Of a DNA stretch of 64,000 bases, positions 33,100 to 46,196 are shown one piece after another (within the stretch, counting starts at the first letter, position 1; the number at the start of each line of letters is the position of its first letter). The notes beneath the pieces were generated by a model. The model saw nothing but the letters and a program-made list of their open reading frames with translations, did not search any database and was not told where the DNA came from. The stretch lies in the NCBI GenBank assembly GCA_039619475.1, contig CM077115.1:35043083-35107082 (forward strand). Reading direction: 5' to 3'. The position numbers were made by a program, and so were the translations under genes. The stretch is from Icerya purchasi. Taxonomy: Eukaryota; Arthropoda; Insecta; Hemiptera; Monophlebidae.

Positions 33100-34410
33100 C
33101 TTCTGTCTTCCTCCTTCTTTCTATGTAAACATCGCACAAAATTTAAAAAACACGTCATCTTTTATTTTTGAATATGCTAACCATAGAAAAAAATCAAACC
33201 AGTTGTATTGAAATTTTAGTTTTTTTTCCGTTTACAGTTCTAATCGGCAAATTAAAATTACGCTCCGGTTCCAGATGTTAGCAATCTGTTTTAATTTTTC
33301 AAATTCATTTGAATCATTATTGAGAAAATAAAAAATATCATAATTTATCTTTCGTAACATCGAATGCTATATAATCATCATCCATTTTATTTGTAATCTC
33401 TTCTGATCTAAACTGAAGTTCAACCGAAGGTATGGATAATTTTAGCTTTTTTACTACAAATTTATCCATGACAGTTACCCCAACCAATTTCGTCACTTCA
33501 CCAACCAGTGTTTAATATAGACCCGTAATCGGACACTAACGTTTATTGAGCAACGTTAGAAATAGCGTGAGATTTAAATAAATACGTCAGAATGGAACTT
33601 GATTTAAAAACACAAATAAATATGGTAGAAAATTAGTAGAACTAAAACAATAAACAGAACAAACCAATGATTGTTTAATTTCGTCCATCTACGAAGTTGT
33701 GTTACATTTGCAAAATTTGATTTCTTAAATAAAAATTACAGAAATATTAAATATTAGTGTAATAACTAAAAACAAAATGTTTGATCCCCCGGGGGGGGGG
33801 GGGGGGTCCACTATAACCATGATTATGGGGCACTGTTTTCCGAAGCATGTTAGGAAAATTCGTTTAAAATTATTGTGAATTTAATATAGTAAAATGACTT
33901 CTGTGTATATGTATATAATTTGCGAATATTTATTAAAATTAATCAAATGTTTAGAAATAACGTTAGTATTTTTGATTGTTGCATAATTTTGCTGTAACAA
34001 ATTTAAATTCTTCATTAATATAAACCATTTATTTCCCCGCTCTTTTTGGTTTTCTTCTCCAGCTTATCAGTTGATTCGCTATGCTGATTAACGAGTGTTT
34101 TTTTATAATACTAAATGGTTATATTTTTTCCAGTAGAGTAGCATGAATTTGAAAACAGAGAGAGCGCTTAAGTCAAATATTTTTTTAATATAAAAATAAA
34201 CATGTATAAAATTTGGTCAAGTGCAGAATAGAATAAAAATTAATTAAATGGAATGAAATGCCTAATTTTTTTGTTAATTAATTCGATTTTTCGGTTAAAA
34301 TGTTTTTACATCATCATAAAAAGATGGTCGTTTCATAATGATTGATAATAATCCTTTTTTAATACTAAAAAAAGCTAAAATTCGTCTCCATCGTTAGTTG
34401 AGCAAAATAT
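33100..34410. other. Intergenic stretch with an 18-base G-run
   Basis: No gene recognised. A C5-G18 tract lies at 33785-33807. The sequence just right of it, read inversely, begins CAGTGCCCCATAATCATGG, which could be one end of another hAT-like element, but no partner end was found. Confidence 0.4.
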
Positions 34411-34417
34411 TAATAAC

Positions 34418-35410
34418 CAGCGGCGGATTCAGAAGGACATTGGGGGGGGGGGGGATTATATAATTACGTAAAATCTTTTATGATAGGCAGTAAATTTAAG
34501 AAATACCTTGTTTTATAAAGAAAATCAAATAGCAACCTCTATAGAAATTTTAAAATGTTTTAAAAATACATAATTATTACAATTTAATTTAAATTTTATT
34601 TTATTTTTAAGTACCATCGCGATAGCCTAGTTGCTAGAGCGCTTGACTTCCGTTATGGAGGTTATGTGTTCGATCCGGAGCGACGAACAGAACTTTATTA
34701 CAAAGAATTGATTTAAATTACATAATCGCTAATAATCACGTGGAAGGCAATGGCAAACCGCCACGTACAACATCATGTGCGCGCTAGGTCAGTACACAAC
34801 AGACACACACGAGACTGCACTTGTATATCGATAAGTCAAACGATTACTGATCAGTTCCATATATAGTCTTGCGCGTGTACACATTCGTACCGCATCTAAT
34901 AATTGCCTGGTACAACAACCCTATATCTGTACATTTAAAAAAAAAAAAAAAAATGTACGAATAGGTTGCCCACCTCATTTATTTTTAGGTGAAAAATAAA
35001 ACAAAATTATAAAATTCTAGCTAAAATGGTAGTTTAGAAATAGTAAGAAAGATAGTATTTTTATTAGACTTTACTTCTTTTTTATTTTTGTTAGTAATCC
35101 GATCCGAATTCTTTGTTCATGAGCAATTAAAAAAAATATATATATTTCTCATTCAACTATTTTCATTTACATTACAAAATAAACATTAAAAATAAATAAA
35201 AAGGGCAAAAGATCGACGACAGTTGTGTTTAAAATAGAATAAAAAAGGAACAATAATAGTTTTACTAGAAAATAATATTAAATATTAGTTATAATTAAAA
35301 TTCATACAAATCTTTTATAGCATAAATTAAGTTTTTCTGTTATAACAAATTTTTTCATAGAGGCTTTGGTTCTTTGGAGGGATGCCCCCCCCCGCCATGG
35401 AACACCATTG
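34418..35410. mobile_element. Possible hAT-like element containing a SINE
   Basis: The left end CAGCGGCGGATTC and the inverse of the right end CAATGGTG share 5 of the first 8 bases, and the differences are all transitions. TAATAAC flanks both sides (34411-34417 and 35411-35417; 7 of 8 if the eighth base is included). G- and C-runs sit inside both ends, as in the other hAT elements here. There is no transposase. The repeats are weak, so this is tentative. Confidence 0.35.
34614..34953 (+). mobile_element. tRNA-derived SINE
   Basis: About 340 bp. The 5' part resembles a tRNA with internal RNA polymerase III promoter boxes: A box TAGCCTAGTTGC (34623-34634, consensus TRGCNNAGYNGG) and B box TGTTCGATCCG (34667-34677, consensus GGTTCGANNCC). 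A central region has CAATGGCAAACCGCC, and the element ends in A17 (34937-34953). It encodes no protein and would depend on a LINE for movement. A target-site duplication was not clear. Confidence 0.75.
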
Positions 35411-35419
35411 TAATAACAA

Positions 35420-37080
35420 TACCACATACTATAATACGGTTAAACAAAGAATAACGCCGACAAAATATTTTAAATACCCTTCCGAATCTGAAAAGGAATC
35501 TTATTTAGTTATTTCAATGGTTTAAAAATAAGAGACTATCTAATGGCACTTTAAGATCTTATCAGAGGACCGTAATATATCACTGCAGCCTCTAGGGTTA
35601 GCAATAACACAATAATCGTCTTTTTGTTAAATGAAGAAATAGTAAAAATTTTTAAAATTAGTTATGGAGGAATTAGAATTGGAAATAACTTCATTAAGGC
35701 TAAACCACTCACAAAACCGTCAACAAAAATGATGCTTTCAAACGTTTCTCCCGTTACACCAAATAGTGTTCTAGATTATCTTAAAAACGAACATATACTT
35801 GATATAGCATCAATATCTATATTAAGAGTCAATCCAAGTGACAGTTTATTTTCACATGTTGTGAGCACATCCGAAATAATATGTCTGATATAAACCTTCC
35901 AAATTCTTTTAATATTACACATATTTTCTAACTTTCGAACAGTTAGCATGTTTTAAATGTCATAAAATGGGACATAAAATCAAAGATTGCTCATATTTGG
36001 ATGACACTCCTTTTTCTGATGTAGATCAGATAGCAACTAGAGAAGACAATAAAGAACACTGAAAAGCAATAAATGAAGCAATACTGCACAGGAAAGATGT
36101 TATGGATACCCCCCTAAATCTAAGCAACGACAACTCACAAAAAATTTCCGAAACTAATTATTCACTAGAGCCTAAAGATTAATCACACATAACCTCAGAT
36201 ATAATGGCACCTAAACAGGCAAACAATAACCATAAGCGATTACTCTTCAGCGCGTCATCGACTCTAACAATAAGTGAGACCAGCAGATCGATAACGCTAA
36301 ATGTCAGGGCCAACAAAAAACCGAAAAATACCAGCTAAAAAAATCCCTTTCTACAAAAACAAGAGGAAAGTGATTCATCAAATGACGAAAATGAACTTCA
36401 GCACCAATCAACAATATTATCAATAAAAGACGCCTTACAACCCATTCAAGAAAATTTCGAAACGAAGAAGTGTATGTACCCTATACCGGTTTATGTAAAT
36501 TTTTCAGTTTATTAATATGTGCAGAAACAACGGTCAAATCCCTACTACGGCTGCTGAATTTACATCGGATCTCACAGGATTGATCAACATGATCAAAAAA
36601 AAACGAACATCGTAGTATGAAAATACGGTTAACATCAAAAAAACCCTCGTTGAACATCTTAAACATCAAAAGAACGAGACAAACTCCCAACATGATGCAC
36701 AACAAAATAAGAATATGGATAACGAACTCTGCGGAGAACTAAAATACATCATCTCACAAATCGCCCCAAGTTATTTCCACAGGAAGTACTGAAAGCGATA
36801 ATTTTAACTCCTTATGGAGATACTAAAAACCAAAAATGACCGGTAGAGTTATTGCTAATTGCTATCAAATTCCGGAAGAGATCTTTCCTTTATCGTTCAG
36901 TTAGAGCCAAATGTAAAGCACCGCGGCCTCAAAAACCGATTGACTAAAATTTTAAGTCACCATGATATATTTACGTTCAGCGTAACACCAGAATTGAACG
37001 CCAGTGGATCAAATTTATCAACTTAGTGGTTATCTATTTCTTAATATTATTTAGTGCAAGTACTAACATATGTAGTGTAA
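35420..37080 (+). pseudogene. LINE ORF1 (gag-like), decayed, same lineage as the 50-52 kb ORF1
   Basis: The plus strand reads RDYLMAL, a NNTIIVFLLNEEIV segment, GGIRIGNNFIKAKPL, MMLSNVSPVTPNSVLDYL and ISILRVNPSDSLFSHVV. These align in order with residues about 170-285 of the open ORF1 on the other strand at 50002-51741. A classical zinc knuckle CFKCHKMGHKIKDC follows near 35950, then a long Asn/Ser-rich tail with stops. The product would bind element RNA. Many stops make it a relic. Confidence 0.7.
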
Positions 37081-37113
37081 TTATGTATGAGTTAAATTTC
37101 GTCGCTGTATACA

Positions 37114-40100
37114 ATGGCAGTCTGTCTACAAAATGTAAACGGTTACTTTCAAAGAGTAGCCGAACTCAAACAATTAATCTATAAACATGAACCATATATA
37201 CTTGCAATTTAAGAGACACAATCCCAGGTAAACATAGCGACTGGTATACAAACAATAGAAATCAAAAATATTGCAGTCTCTATATCTATCTAATAGATAG
37301 CCCAAAAAATTAGTTACAGGTTGCTCTGTTTACATTCCACCATATCAAAATATATCAACTAAAACTTTAACAGAACTTCTAGTCTACCTCCCTGAGAACC
37401 GCTCATTTTGTACGGTGATTTCAACGCACATAATCCATTTTGGAGCAATAAATGCTCTAACACTAAAGGCAATATAGTTGAGCATATGTTGGCTAACTTT
37501 TCGAATCCCAAACACTCCTCAACCAACATAAATTCAAGTTACAGGCGCTTTTCATCTATTGATCTAACAATATGTTCAAACTATCTAGCGCCCAAATTCC
37601 AATGGGTCGCATACACAAATCCTTGTGATAGTGACCACTATCCCATAGTGGTCTCTTTTGAACACCACAAACCACATAAAAGAAGATCTATATCAAAATG
37701 GAACATTCACAAAGCGAATTGGACTTCGTTTTATGATTTTATGGCCAACCTAGACCAACTTCCTTGTCTCGCATCCATTGCAGATTCGATTGATGCTTTC
37801 ACTAATCTATCAATTCGTGTGGGCTGAAAACTCAATACCCAGATCTTTTAATTCAACTAACTTTCGAAAAGTACCTTGGTGGTTTGAAGAAATAAAATTG
37901 GCCATAAAAATCGCAACAAAGCCTTGCATAAATTTTCGAAATAGCATGCGTCAACAAGACCTTATACAATACAAAAAAATTAGAACAAAAGCCAGATTAC
38001 TCATCCACTACTTCAAAAAACAGAGCTGGATGAACTTTGTATCTAGTATCAACCAGCCTTTATCTTCCGCAGCCATGTGGAAAACTATAAAAAGATTAAC
38101 GGACAACAAACCAACTTTCGCTATCACCCAACTTCAACACAGCAACCAAATTTTTACAATTGCTAATACTCTAGCGAATCATTTCGCATCTGTGTTATCA
38201 GATAAAAATTATGATCAGTCGTTTATCACTATTAAAGAGAAAGCTGAATTAATACCCATAAATTTCCACTATCACTCTGTGGCAACTATTATTACAACCA
38301 ACCTATATCCAGTCAAAAAGTAAACTACATTATCCGTAAATTCATAAACACGGCTCCGGGCCCAGAACGAATTCATCCTGCTATGCTAAAAAACCTCCAC
38401 CCTAAAGCTCTATCATATCTCACTCGAGTATTTAACGAAATTTTTACAACAGGCCAGTATCCATCTCAATCGAAAACAGCTACTATCATCCCAATTTTAT
38501 AACACAACTCAAACCCATTTAACCCACAATCACATCGTTCCATTTCTTTAACCAGCGTTATTGGAAAAACTATGAAAAAACTGGTCAACAAACGTTTAAT
38601 ATGGTACTTTAAATCTGATAACATTATTACTGACTATTAGTATGGCTTTAGGAAAAATCGATCCCCAATTCAAGCGGTTTGTGATCTCAAAAGTCAAATA
38701 CAAAAGGCCTTCGCCACTAAATCCTGCTTATATAGTTTATTTTTTGATATTGAAAAATCATATGATCGAATAAGGTACATGTGTCAAATATTACACTAAT
38801 GTGGCTTTCGTGATCATCTCCCTATACTCTAAAGTTTTTTAAATAACTGTTTCCTTACTGTCGCGGTAAATGGTGTTTTATCTGCGCCCTATGAAGTTCA
38901 AAACGGAGTTCCCCAGGGCTCAGTTCTAAGTGTAACACTTTTTCTACTCGCCATAAACAATATTATTACTAATGTTCACTTCCCAACAACACAGCGATTA
39001 TTTGCTGACGTTTACAGTATTAGTATCATAAATTTAAACCCACTAGTGCTCAAAACCCCAGTATTACTACCTTTTTAACCCAAACAATTCACCAAACCAT
39101 ATGATGATCGGGCATGAAAAATTGGCCGTCAAAAGTACAACAGCCACCCTCTCTTAATCATGTTTTCTGAACCTCCACCGTGGATCTTTCAACTTCCTGA
39201 GATCCGATTGGATGTGACAAGAATTCTTAGATCAGTTGATAAAAATATAATCTTCGGAAAATTACAACTAATCCTCCAAAATATCCTAACCACATCCGAT
39301 GCTAAGCTAATGGCTCTAAAACGCAAAATAGAGTAGCTTGTGCATACTCTGTGAATAAAAATATATATCTCACATCGCTTAAGCAACCGTCTTTCTATCT
39401 TTTCTGCAGAACTGACAGCTACCTTATTATGTCTCCAATATTTCCTACTCCACCATTCACAAGAAAAACCTAATAATCCTGTTTGATTCCCTTACTCACT
39501 CCAACTATTGCAAGATCTATTTCCATCAAACCCAATTGCGCAGCGCATTAACGTCATCTTAAACACGATATATCTAAACTCTATTTTAACACAATTCGTC
39601 TGGATCCCAGGTCATGCAGGAATCCCCGGATATGATAAGATGGATTTGGCTGTCAAAACGCCACACTCAACAGCACAATTTCTACTCTTATTCGTCCTAC
39701 TCTGAAGAAGCAGAATTATAAACAACTAATACTTCCTCCGTGGAAGCACCACTGGCATAAAATAGAAAGCAATAAACATCAGAAATTAAAAGTAAAACCG
39801 ATACCATGGAACTCCTCAAATCGAAAGTCACGTCAAGAAGAGATAGTAATTACTCGTCTGCGTACTGGACACACTTAGCTTACTCATGCCCATCTCTTAT
39901 CAAATCTCTCTCTCCTCCCGACTGTCTTCATTATGGCGAAGAGGACTTAACGGCTGACCATATTTTTACATGCTTAAAAACAGCTTCTTTCCGATTCTCC
40001 CTCCATGTCCCTTCAAGCCGCATTCTAACTCTTATTGATTTCTCCAACTCCATAGATAAAACAGTAAAATATCTTAAACAAATCAAATTTTTCCATCTCA

Positions 40101-40180
40101 TTTAATCTCATGTCTTTCCTAATTGAACCGTGAAGCTGTCTGTGTACCTATGTGGCTCATCAATTAGATTAAAAAAAAAA
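37114..40180 (+). pseudogene. LINE ORF2 (endonuclease, RT, RNase H), decayed but nearly full length
   Basis: It begins MAVCLQNVNGY at 37114. Endonuclease words: GDFNAHNPFWSNK (37414) and CDSDHYPIVV (37625). A central region spans 37778-38323. RT words: APGPERIHPAML (about 38355), RSISLTSVIGKTMKKLVNKR, YGFRKNRSP (about 38640), LFFDIEKSYDR (about 38735) and NGVPQGSVLSVTLF (about 38905). The RT active site reads LFADV, with one catalytic Asp lost (about 39000). RNase H includes FVWIPGHAGIPGYDKMD (about 39595). The C-terminal frame 39806-40105 ends KYLKQIKFFHLI, and the 3' end has an A10 run at 40171-40180. Many stops. Confidence 0.8.
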
Positions 40181-40189
40181 CATTAAACA

Positions 40190-41229
40190 CGCACACGACA
40201 TTTCTCACTCCCACAATATTTGATATCATGTAATAAAAGAAAAGTAAAACGCATATATACACATTTTAAAAAACCATAATATTCGAAAAAAATTAGAGAT
40301 GCGAAGTACATTTTACACTTTAATACAGAACTATAATTAAGACAATGTTAAATATATATATATATATTACAACTTAAACAGAAGTAGTATAAACAAAATT
40401 AAAAATATTTTAAAAATTAGGAATCTTAAAACGCAAGACTCAACTATATACAATTTGCAAAATTAATTTTCTAAAAGATCAATAATCTTCAAAATACACA
40501 GTTATTACGTCATTACAAAATCATTATTGAAATTACTTTGCTCAGTAAAATGTAAAAACACATAAAAAATAAAAGCATAGATAAGCGTTAAAATACAAAT
40601 TATCTGTACGTATACATGAGGCGAAATATTGCGATCGGAATGAATAACTGTTTACATAGTTATTCCACTATTCTGAAAAATTCAATATCAGAAGGGACCT
40701 AAAAAATTTTAAATAACAAAATATTAAGCACATACAAAAATTTAGCATAACTAATGTTTAAAAATTAACATTTTAATTACTTTGGTACTGTATTCACATC
40801 CCGCTTCTATTAATGTCCATAATTTTTCTGGAATATCATCAGAAATACTGTAGTTGAAATATTTTAAGTACGTTGTCCTTTCATTAAATATAACTGATAT
40901 GCCGGTGGTTAAGAAGAAATGATTTCGTTTAATTCACATAAATTAAATAATTTAGAACATAATATAAACATTATAAAATATTTACAAAAAATTAAATATT
41001 GAATATTTGACGTTTATTAACGTACACATATACACGCGCACACACTTACATTTGTGTATCCACACTTTCATACGCATATATGCACATAGAAATAGAGTAT
41101 GAAGAAAGAGAAACGATTTTTTAATTAACATGATATTTTATAAAATTCCATAAATCAAAGAAATGATTTAGCACTTGTAATCGAGCACCATAACATTCAC
41201 TTGACCGAAAAACTATGTAGATGGGGGTA
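40190..41229. other. AT-rich intergenic stretch
   Basis: No gene recognised. It contains an (AT)n run near 40350-40366 and a short CA-rich patch near 41035-41060. Confidence 0.5.
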
Positions 41230-41268
41230 TGACAAACAACTAACGATTAATATAAAAAATTAAAGGTT

Positions 41269-42236
41269 TTGCAAATAAAAACATGCAGCAGATATGAAAC
41301 ATACAAACCATATATTTTAATGCACAACAGCAACTGCTTACACAATACCTTGACTCCTATGTTTAACTACGAATGTACACCGTTGATAACGGCAGAAGAA
41401 TTTAAATACCTCAGCTTAACTATTGACAAGACATTAACTTTGGAGAAGCATATCATAAATGTATCTAACAAAATAAGGCAAATATTACCAGATTTATATA
41501 AATTAGCTCCATCAATACTTATAGCAGTCTCAGAATATATTTCAATGCTTGAGTATTGTCAAGAATTATTTATGGAATCTCGGTAGGGAGAGCCAAAAAT
41601 GCGGTAATTAAAAGGATAAAAAATCAGCAAAAGACACGCTTAAAGATAATATCAAAAAAGAAAAAGAAAAAAATCGGTTAGTAATACATGATAGCCACTC
41701 AAATATAATTTTTAAATTCCTGGTTTTCCTAGTCCAAATCCTCCCAGTTTTCCCGGATCAAATGCTCCCTACAAAAAGAAGAATGGATTTTTTTTTGTTA
41801 ATATTGATAATATTTCACCGCCGCAGTGTATTTTATACGAATAAAACAGAACTCCGTAATTTATTCTTGAATGTGAAGTACAGGAAAAAAATACATTCAC
41901 TTTTTAACGTTTCAAATGATTTTTTCTTATTAAACATAATCGTCGTTTTTCGCCATTTTTACTTTTTTCCACCCGGTTTTACGACAAAATTCCCGGTTGG
42001 GTGGCCACCCTGTAATAACATTAGAGCTGGCAGAAAGAGGAAAAAGAAATATCTCCAAAGATAATTTATTATTGTTGTCGGTTATTTGAATATAAGACAA
42101 AAATATACCAATTCCTTTAAGGACGAAAGGTAGAATAACTAGGAATCATAGGAAATTGTATTACGTTCGACCGAAAGGGAAAAATAGTAAGCTAGATAAC
42201 ATTGACGATACAGTCTTAATTAAATTGCTGAAATAA
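41269..42236 (+). pseudogene. LINE RT thumb and C-terminal fragment, interrupted by a MITE
   Basis: 41269-41586 encodes 105 residues including LITAEEFKYLSLTIDKTLTL and EKHIINVSNKIRQI, which resemble the RT thumb (YLGVTIDSNL..HI..V..KIR) of LINEs. After a hAT-like insertion (41687-42012) the same strand reads IPIPLRTKGRITRNHRKLYY and VRPKGKN, a plausible continuation near 42110-42190. The copy lacks the RT core and is inactive. It is not of the RNase H-bearing lineage seen elsewhere, so it probably belongs to another LINE clade. Confidence 0.5.
41687..42012. mobile_element. hAT-like MITE
   Basis: The 326-bp segment starts CATGATAGCCACTC and ends in the inverse of CAGGGTGGCCACCC, matching at 10 of 14 bases. 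The flanks TAGTAATA and TAATAACA agree at 6 of 8. CAGGGTGGCCAC is a common hAT end type. Internal T- and A-rich sequence has no coding signal. The right end is better preserved than the left. Confidence 0.5.
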
Positions 42237-42249
42237 ATTCCAGAGGAAT

Positions 42250-43190
42250 ATAAATATACAAATTAAACAGTGGTTGTTAGATAAAATAAATGAGTGACAT
42301 TAAAATTAGTTTTAAATTTGTTTATGGTCTGCTGGCACAGAATCAGTCATACATGTATGATTGAGACTGGTGCGCAAAAACTGTATTAGGATATTTTTTG
42401 TTATTATTATTCAAATTATTTCTTAAGAATTATTATAACCATATTATAGGAATTAACGATAATAAGAGTATTAAGAACCCACAGACGGGCGGCACGGTAT
42501 GTATACACCACGCATAACTTAAAAATGGCTGGTCACAGAAAGTTGAAATTTTGAATCTAGGGCTCTTTTAACATCTAATTGTGCACTCCTCTCTCTTTGA
42601 TTATAATCGGTTGAGCCAAAGGGGCACTTCTCTTGAAGAGTTTTTTGGAATTTTTCTCATAACTCAAAAACGGGTAGCCGTAGAAAGGAACTTGAGATTG
42701 TTATAACATTTATTTATTACTCATTAGTTTTAATGTTTAATGGTTGTACATGCTTCCACGATAATATAGTTACCAGAAGAGTCGCACACAAGTCAAACAG
42801 GTCTTAACTGAAGACGGGAAACTCTAACTTATAAGGAATTTCGATTCTAAAGCCGGCTCGATCGAGTTGGTGTTTAATTTTCTATTATTGTTACAAATTT
42901 ATTTTTAGTCACAATATCAACAATTGACGACTCTAGCATAGAGTTGGAAATCATCTTATATACTACTTGCCACTAACACGGTAAAACGGGCATTCTATTT
43001 TATACATTAATTTTCTTTTTCGTTCATTGAACGACACATCTGCCTATAGAAAACTCGATAGTGCAGTTTTGAAATGAATTTAGCACATACTAATAGGATC
43101 TAAAATATGACTCCTACAGATGAGGATAAGAGGTAAGAAAATAAAAACTGGTGGTGGAAACGACCATCAAACACCAGGCACTTAGTCCAA
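42250..43190. other. Intergenic stretch, nothing recognised
   Basis: No open frame or known repeat. The sequence becomes less AT-rich towards the Gypsy-type remnant at 43.2 kb. Confidence 0.45.
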
Positions 43191-43199
43191 ATAGGATAG

Positions 43200-44110
43200 C
43201 ATCAGATTATTTTCAGAGTTATACATACCCATCCATTGCTACCGTCAGAGAACACCAAGGTGGCTGGTCAGAGAGCGAAGGACATGACCAGGATGTTTGG
43301 TACCGAATACGCCCGTGCAATACAAAGTAAAGTCATTCCTATCATATCCGTGTCAATTTTGGGGCTAGCATGTCGCGCCATAGTACATACTGGGGCTGAG
43401 ATCACCATGTTAGACAACAACATCTGAGAGGTGATCCGAAAAGAGGTTGAGAAAGGGCGATATCCGGTATTACCGACGGGAAATCTGAAAATTCTAGACT
43501 CACATGGTCGAGCCAAGAAGGTGGTTGTGCTGCGAACCGAGATACCAATTATTAATCGCTACCGATATGATACACACATCATTTTAATAAGAAACCTGAA
43601 TACCTCGTTGAAATTACGGGCAGTAATTTCTTGCTGCGATATAGGACTATAGTGAATTTTGAGCCGTGTTGTCTGTCTTTATGTCCTGACAATCTATATA
43701 ATCTAGTTCCTTCTCTTGACACCTACAACCAGTGATGTGGCGTGGTGGTCTCGCAGAGGAATGAGCATGCGGAAGAATAAAACAACCTTATTGAGACAAG
43801 GTGATTGCGAGGCATTCTCCATGGATAGAAGCATTCTGGAAAGGAAAGTGGAAAAATCAAGTTTTGCCATGAAATTTCGTACGGCATTGTTGGAGTGTTT
43901 AAGCGATTGCTCACAGGCATTTTCTTCTCGGCCGGGCCGATGCAATCGCTTCGTATATTCGTTTGCAGTCTAAAAACATGAAGTATTCTGGCGTTGTCGA
44001 TCCCACCCGATCCCTATTTCAAGACGGGAACCTGTTAGTGAAGAAATTAAGACGCTAGAAAAAGGGTAAATTAGTTATTCCGCTTCACCATACGTTTGTT
44101 AATGTTCCCT
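43200..44110 (+). pseudogene. Gypsy-type LTR retrotransposon pol fragment (protease and start of RT)
   Basis: 43236-43652 reads as a retropepsin-like domain: VIPIISVSILGLACRAIVHTG, then AEITML, where the catalytic DTGA is HTGA, so the active-site Asp is lost. A beta-strand-rich stretch (RYPVLPTGNLKILDSHGRA) follows. Further down, near 44000-44070, IPISRREPVSEEIKTLEKG resembles the N-terminus of Gypsy-type RT. Intervening sequence is broken by stops. No RT core, integrase or paired LTRs were found. It is an old fragment. Confidence 0.6.
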
Positions 44111-44169
44111 TACAGCGATGGTTTTATAATTCTTCAATTACTTTTGTATCGCAACCCTAAGTTAAGTTT

Positions 44170-45610
44170 ACTGGAACAAGTCTAAGTGTAGTGTCGAACA
44201 ACACTACTTTTGGTTATATTCGTTTTGTTTTTTTGGTTGTGAGAGAACATGTGCGAGAGTATGAGCACGACTAGGGTTACCAATTAGGTGGATTGAATTT
44301 TAGCTGCTAGGTGGCGTACGACCGCCCACATTTTATGTTTTTTGAAAATAGGCACGGTAGTCTTGTATCCGCAGAACAACAAGGCTGAGCAATCTTGTAT
44401 CGGCCGGATTCTGCAGTTAGGATAATTCGATGTATTTTTTGTTGCGTTGAGGCAGAGTTTTGCGGTCAGTCAGTTTGGGGTTCTTTTCCCAATGATTTTT
44501 CTGAATTTATTCCTTCTCTTATCCTATTTGTATTCCTATTGTACCTTTGACTCCCTTGTGATCAGGTTGGTGTGGTCGGCGAGCGGAGATCACATTTGCT
44601 TCTTTGTTGGTAGTTTTGGCGACCGATGCCTTCGTGGTGACTTGTTGGTGGTGTTTTGGTAGGATTCAGGTATTGTGGTTTTAAGGAATGTGTTGTGACT
44701 CGTCAGTTTGTTCTGATCTCTGCATATGCGTATGTACACACTTCAGGTTTTGTTAGGACCGTAGTTTTGGTCCAGTAGGTGGAACCATGGTGTTTTTCTT
44801 TTTATTTGATTTGGTGTGTGTACACGGCATCGTGTAGGTGATATTGTGTTACTTGCTTTGGCATCACTGGACCGACTGCCATTATTGGAGCGATGGTTTT
44901 TTGTTGAAAGTTTGGATGGGTTTTCTTAATTTTCATTTGATTTTAGTGATTCAATTTCTTCCTGTTTTCTTTTAGAACCTAGTCGTGGTTGTTCCAGTAT
45001 CGTTTTGTTACTCGCTTGGTCGATCGTTTAGTATAAAGATATGTGTGTTGGACTGCATATGGGGTGTATGATCAAATCCTGCTACTTGGTTGAGGTTTGG
45101 TCAGTCCCATATGGTTTCTAGTGTCCCAAATTTCATCCAAAACAGTGAGTTTTGGATAAAGTTGAGGGGGAGAGGGCTGATACAGACTCGGTACATATAT
45201 TTGCTTGTGTTGGTGGTGTTCTCGTCGGGTTGAGCTAAGAGAAGTTGATAAAATCTTGTAGTATAATGGTAAATCTTAGAAGAGAATTATTTACTTCTAT
45301 TATTTGTTATCAGTTATTGTTTCGCTTCTGACTACATTGGTCCGGTTAGCCGGATACCGTTTACCATGTCGCACGTCAATTAAGTTTTATCGCGGCAAAT
45401 GTTTCAGTTTTTTGGCTAAAACTCCTTATAGTTATTTTTTGTATTTTTGTTATAGTCATTTTAGCTTTATGTATATATACTTTTTTTATTTCTGTGTATT
45501 TTGGGCTCAAAACCCCTGCGTGTTTTTTATTGTTTTATTTTTTCGTGTTCATTTTATTTTTATATTCGCCGTAAGGGTCGTGACTCAGGTTTATTGAAAG
45601 GCGGAAGCCG
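44170..45610. other. A-poor, T/G-rich 1.4-kb segment, possible LTR or leader remnant
   Basis: Unlike the rest of the window, 44420-45590 is visibly depleted in A on the plus strand and rich in T and G, with many TTTTGG and GGTTTT words. It follows the Gypsy pol fragment directly. A TG..CA pair could be drawn from about 44189 (TGTAGTGTCG) to about 45605 (CGTAACA), but there is no second copy in the window and no matching target-site duplication. No convincing protein. The origin is undecided. Confidence 0.35.
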
Positions 45611-46196
45611 TAACAACATCTAGTCGATAGATAAGGTATAGGGAAAAGAAATAAGCGAGGAAATTTATTCTTAGACTTCTGTAGTGAGAATAACTTTGTA
45701 ATAAGCAACACTGCATTTCAACATCATCCAGCAAATTGTATATCAGGCAATTGTTTGATGGTCTCACTAGAAATCAAAATAATTACATACTGCTAAGAAA
45801 TAGGTGGAAATATCTTTTAAAGATGTAAAAACTTATCCACATCTAAATTGTGGCACTGGCCAAAATGCTTTAGTTACTGAAGTCTAGTGGTGTACTGCGT
45901 TCTATATATTCAAGTATGTTTAAAATTAAGAGTTTCGTCAAGAAAAATTAAATTAAATAGATGGCAATTTAAAACACAATAATAAATCCATAGCAGACAC
46001 TACATAATATCAGAAAATGAAATCAATCAATGCAATAAAGACCAATTGCGAAATTAAATTATACATAAAAAAAAAAATAGGCTACAGCAAATATAGCAAA
46101 CTGATAAACCCAAGAAATTGTGGTAATTGAAGAAACACGAACATTGATCAAATAAAGACAAAAAGTTTTTTTTTTTTTTTTTTTTTTGTGTAATCT

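Noticed and set aside
33785..33834. G18 tract next to an inverse CAGTGCCCC, possible hAT end
   Set aside because: No partner terminal repeat or octamer duplication was found to the left.
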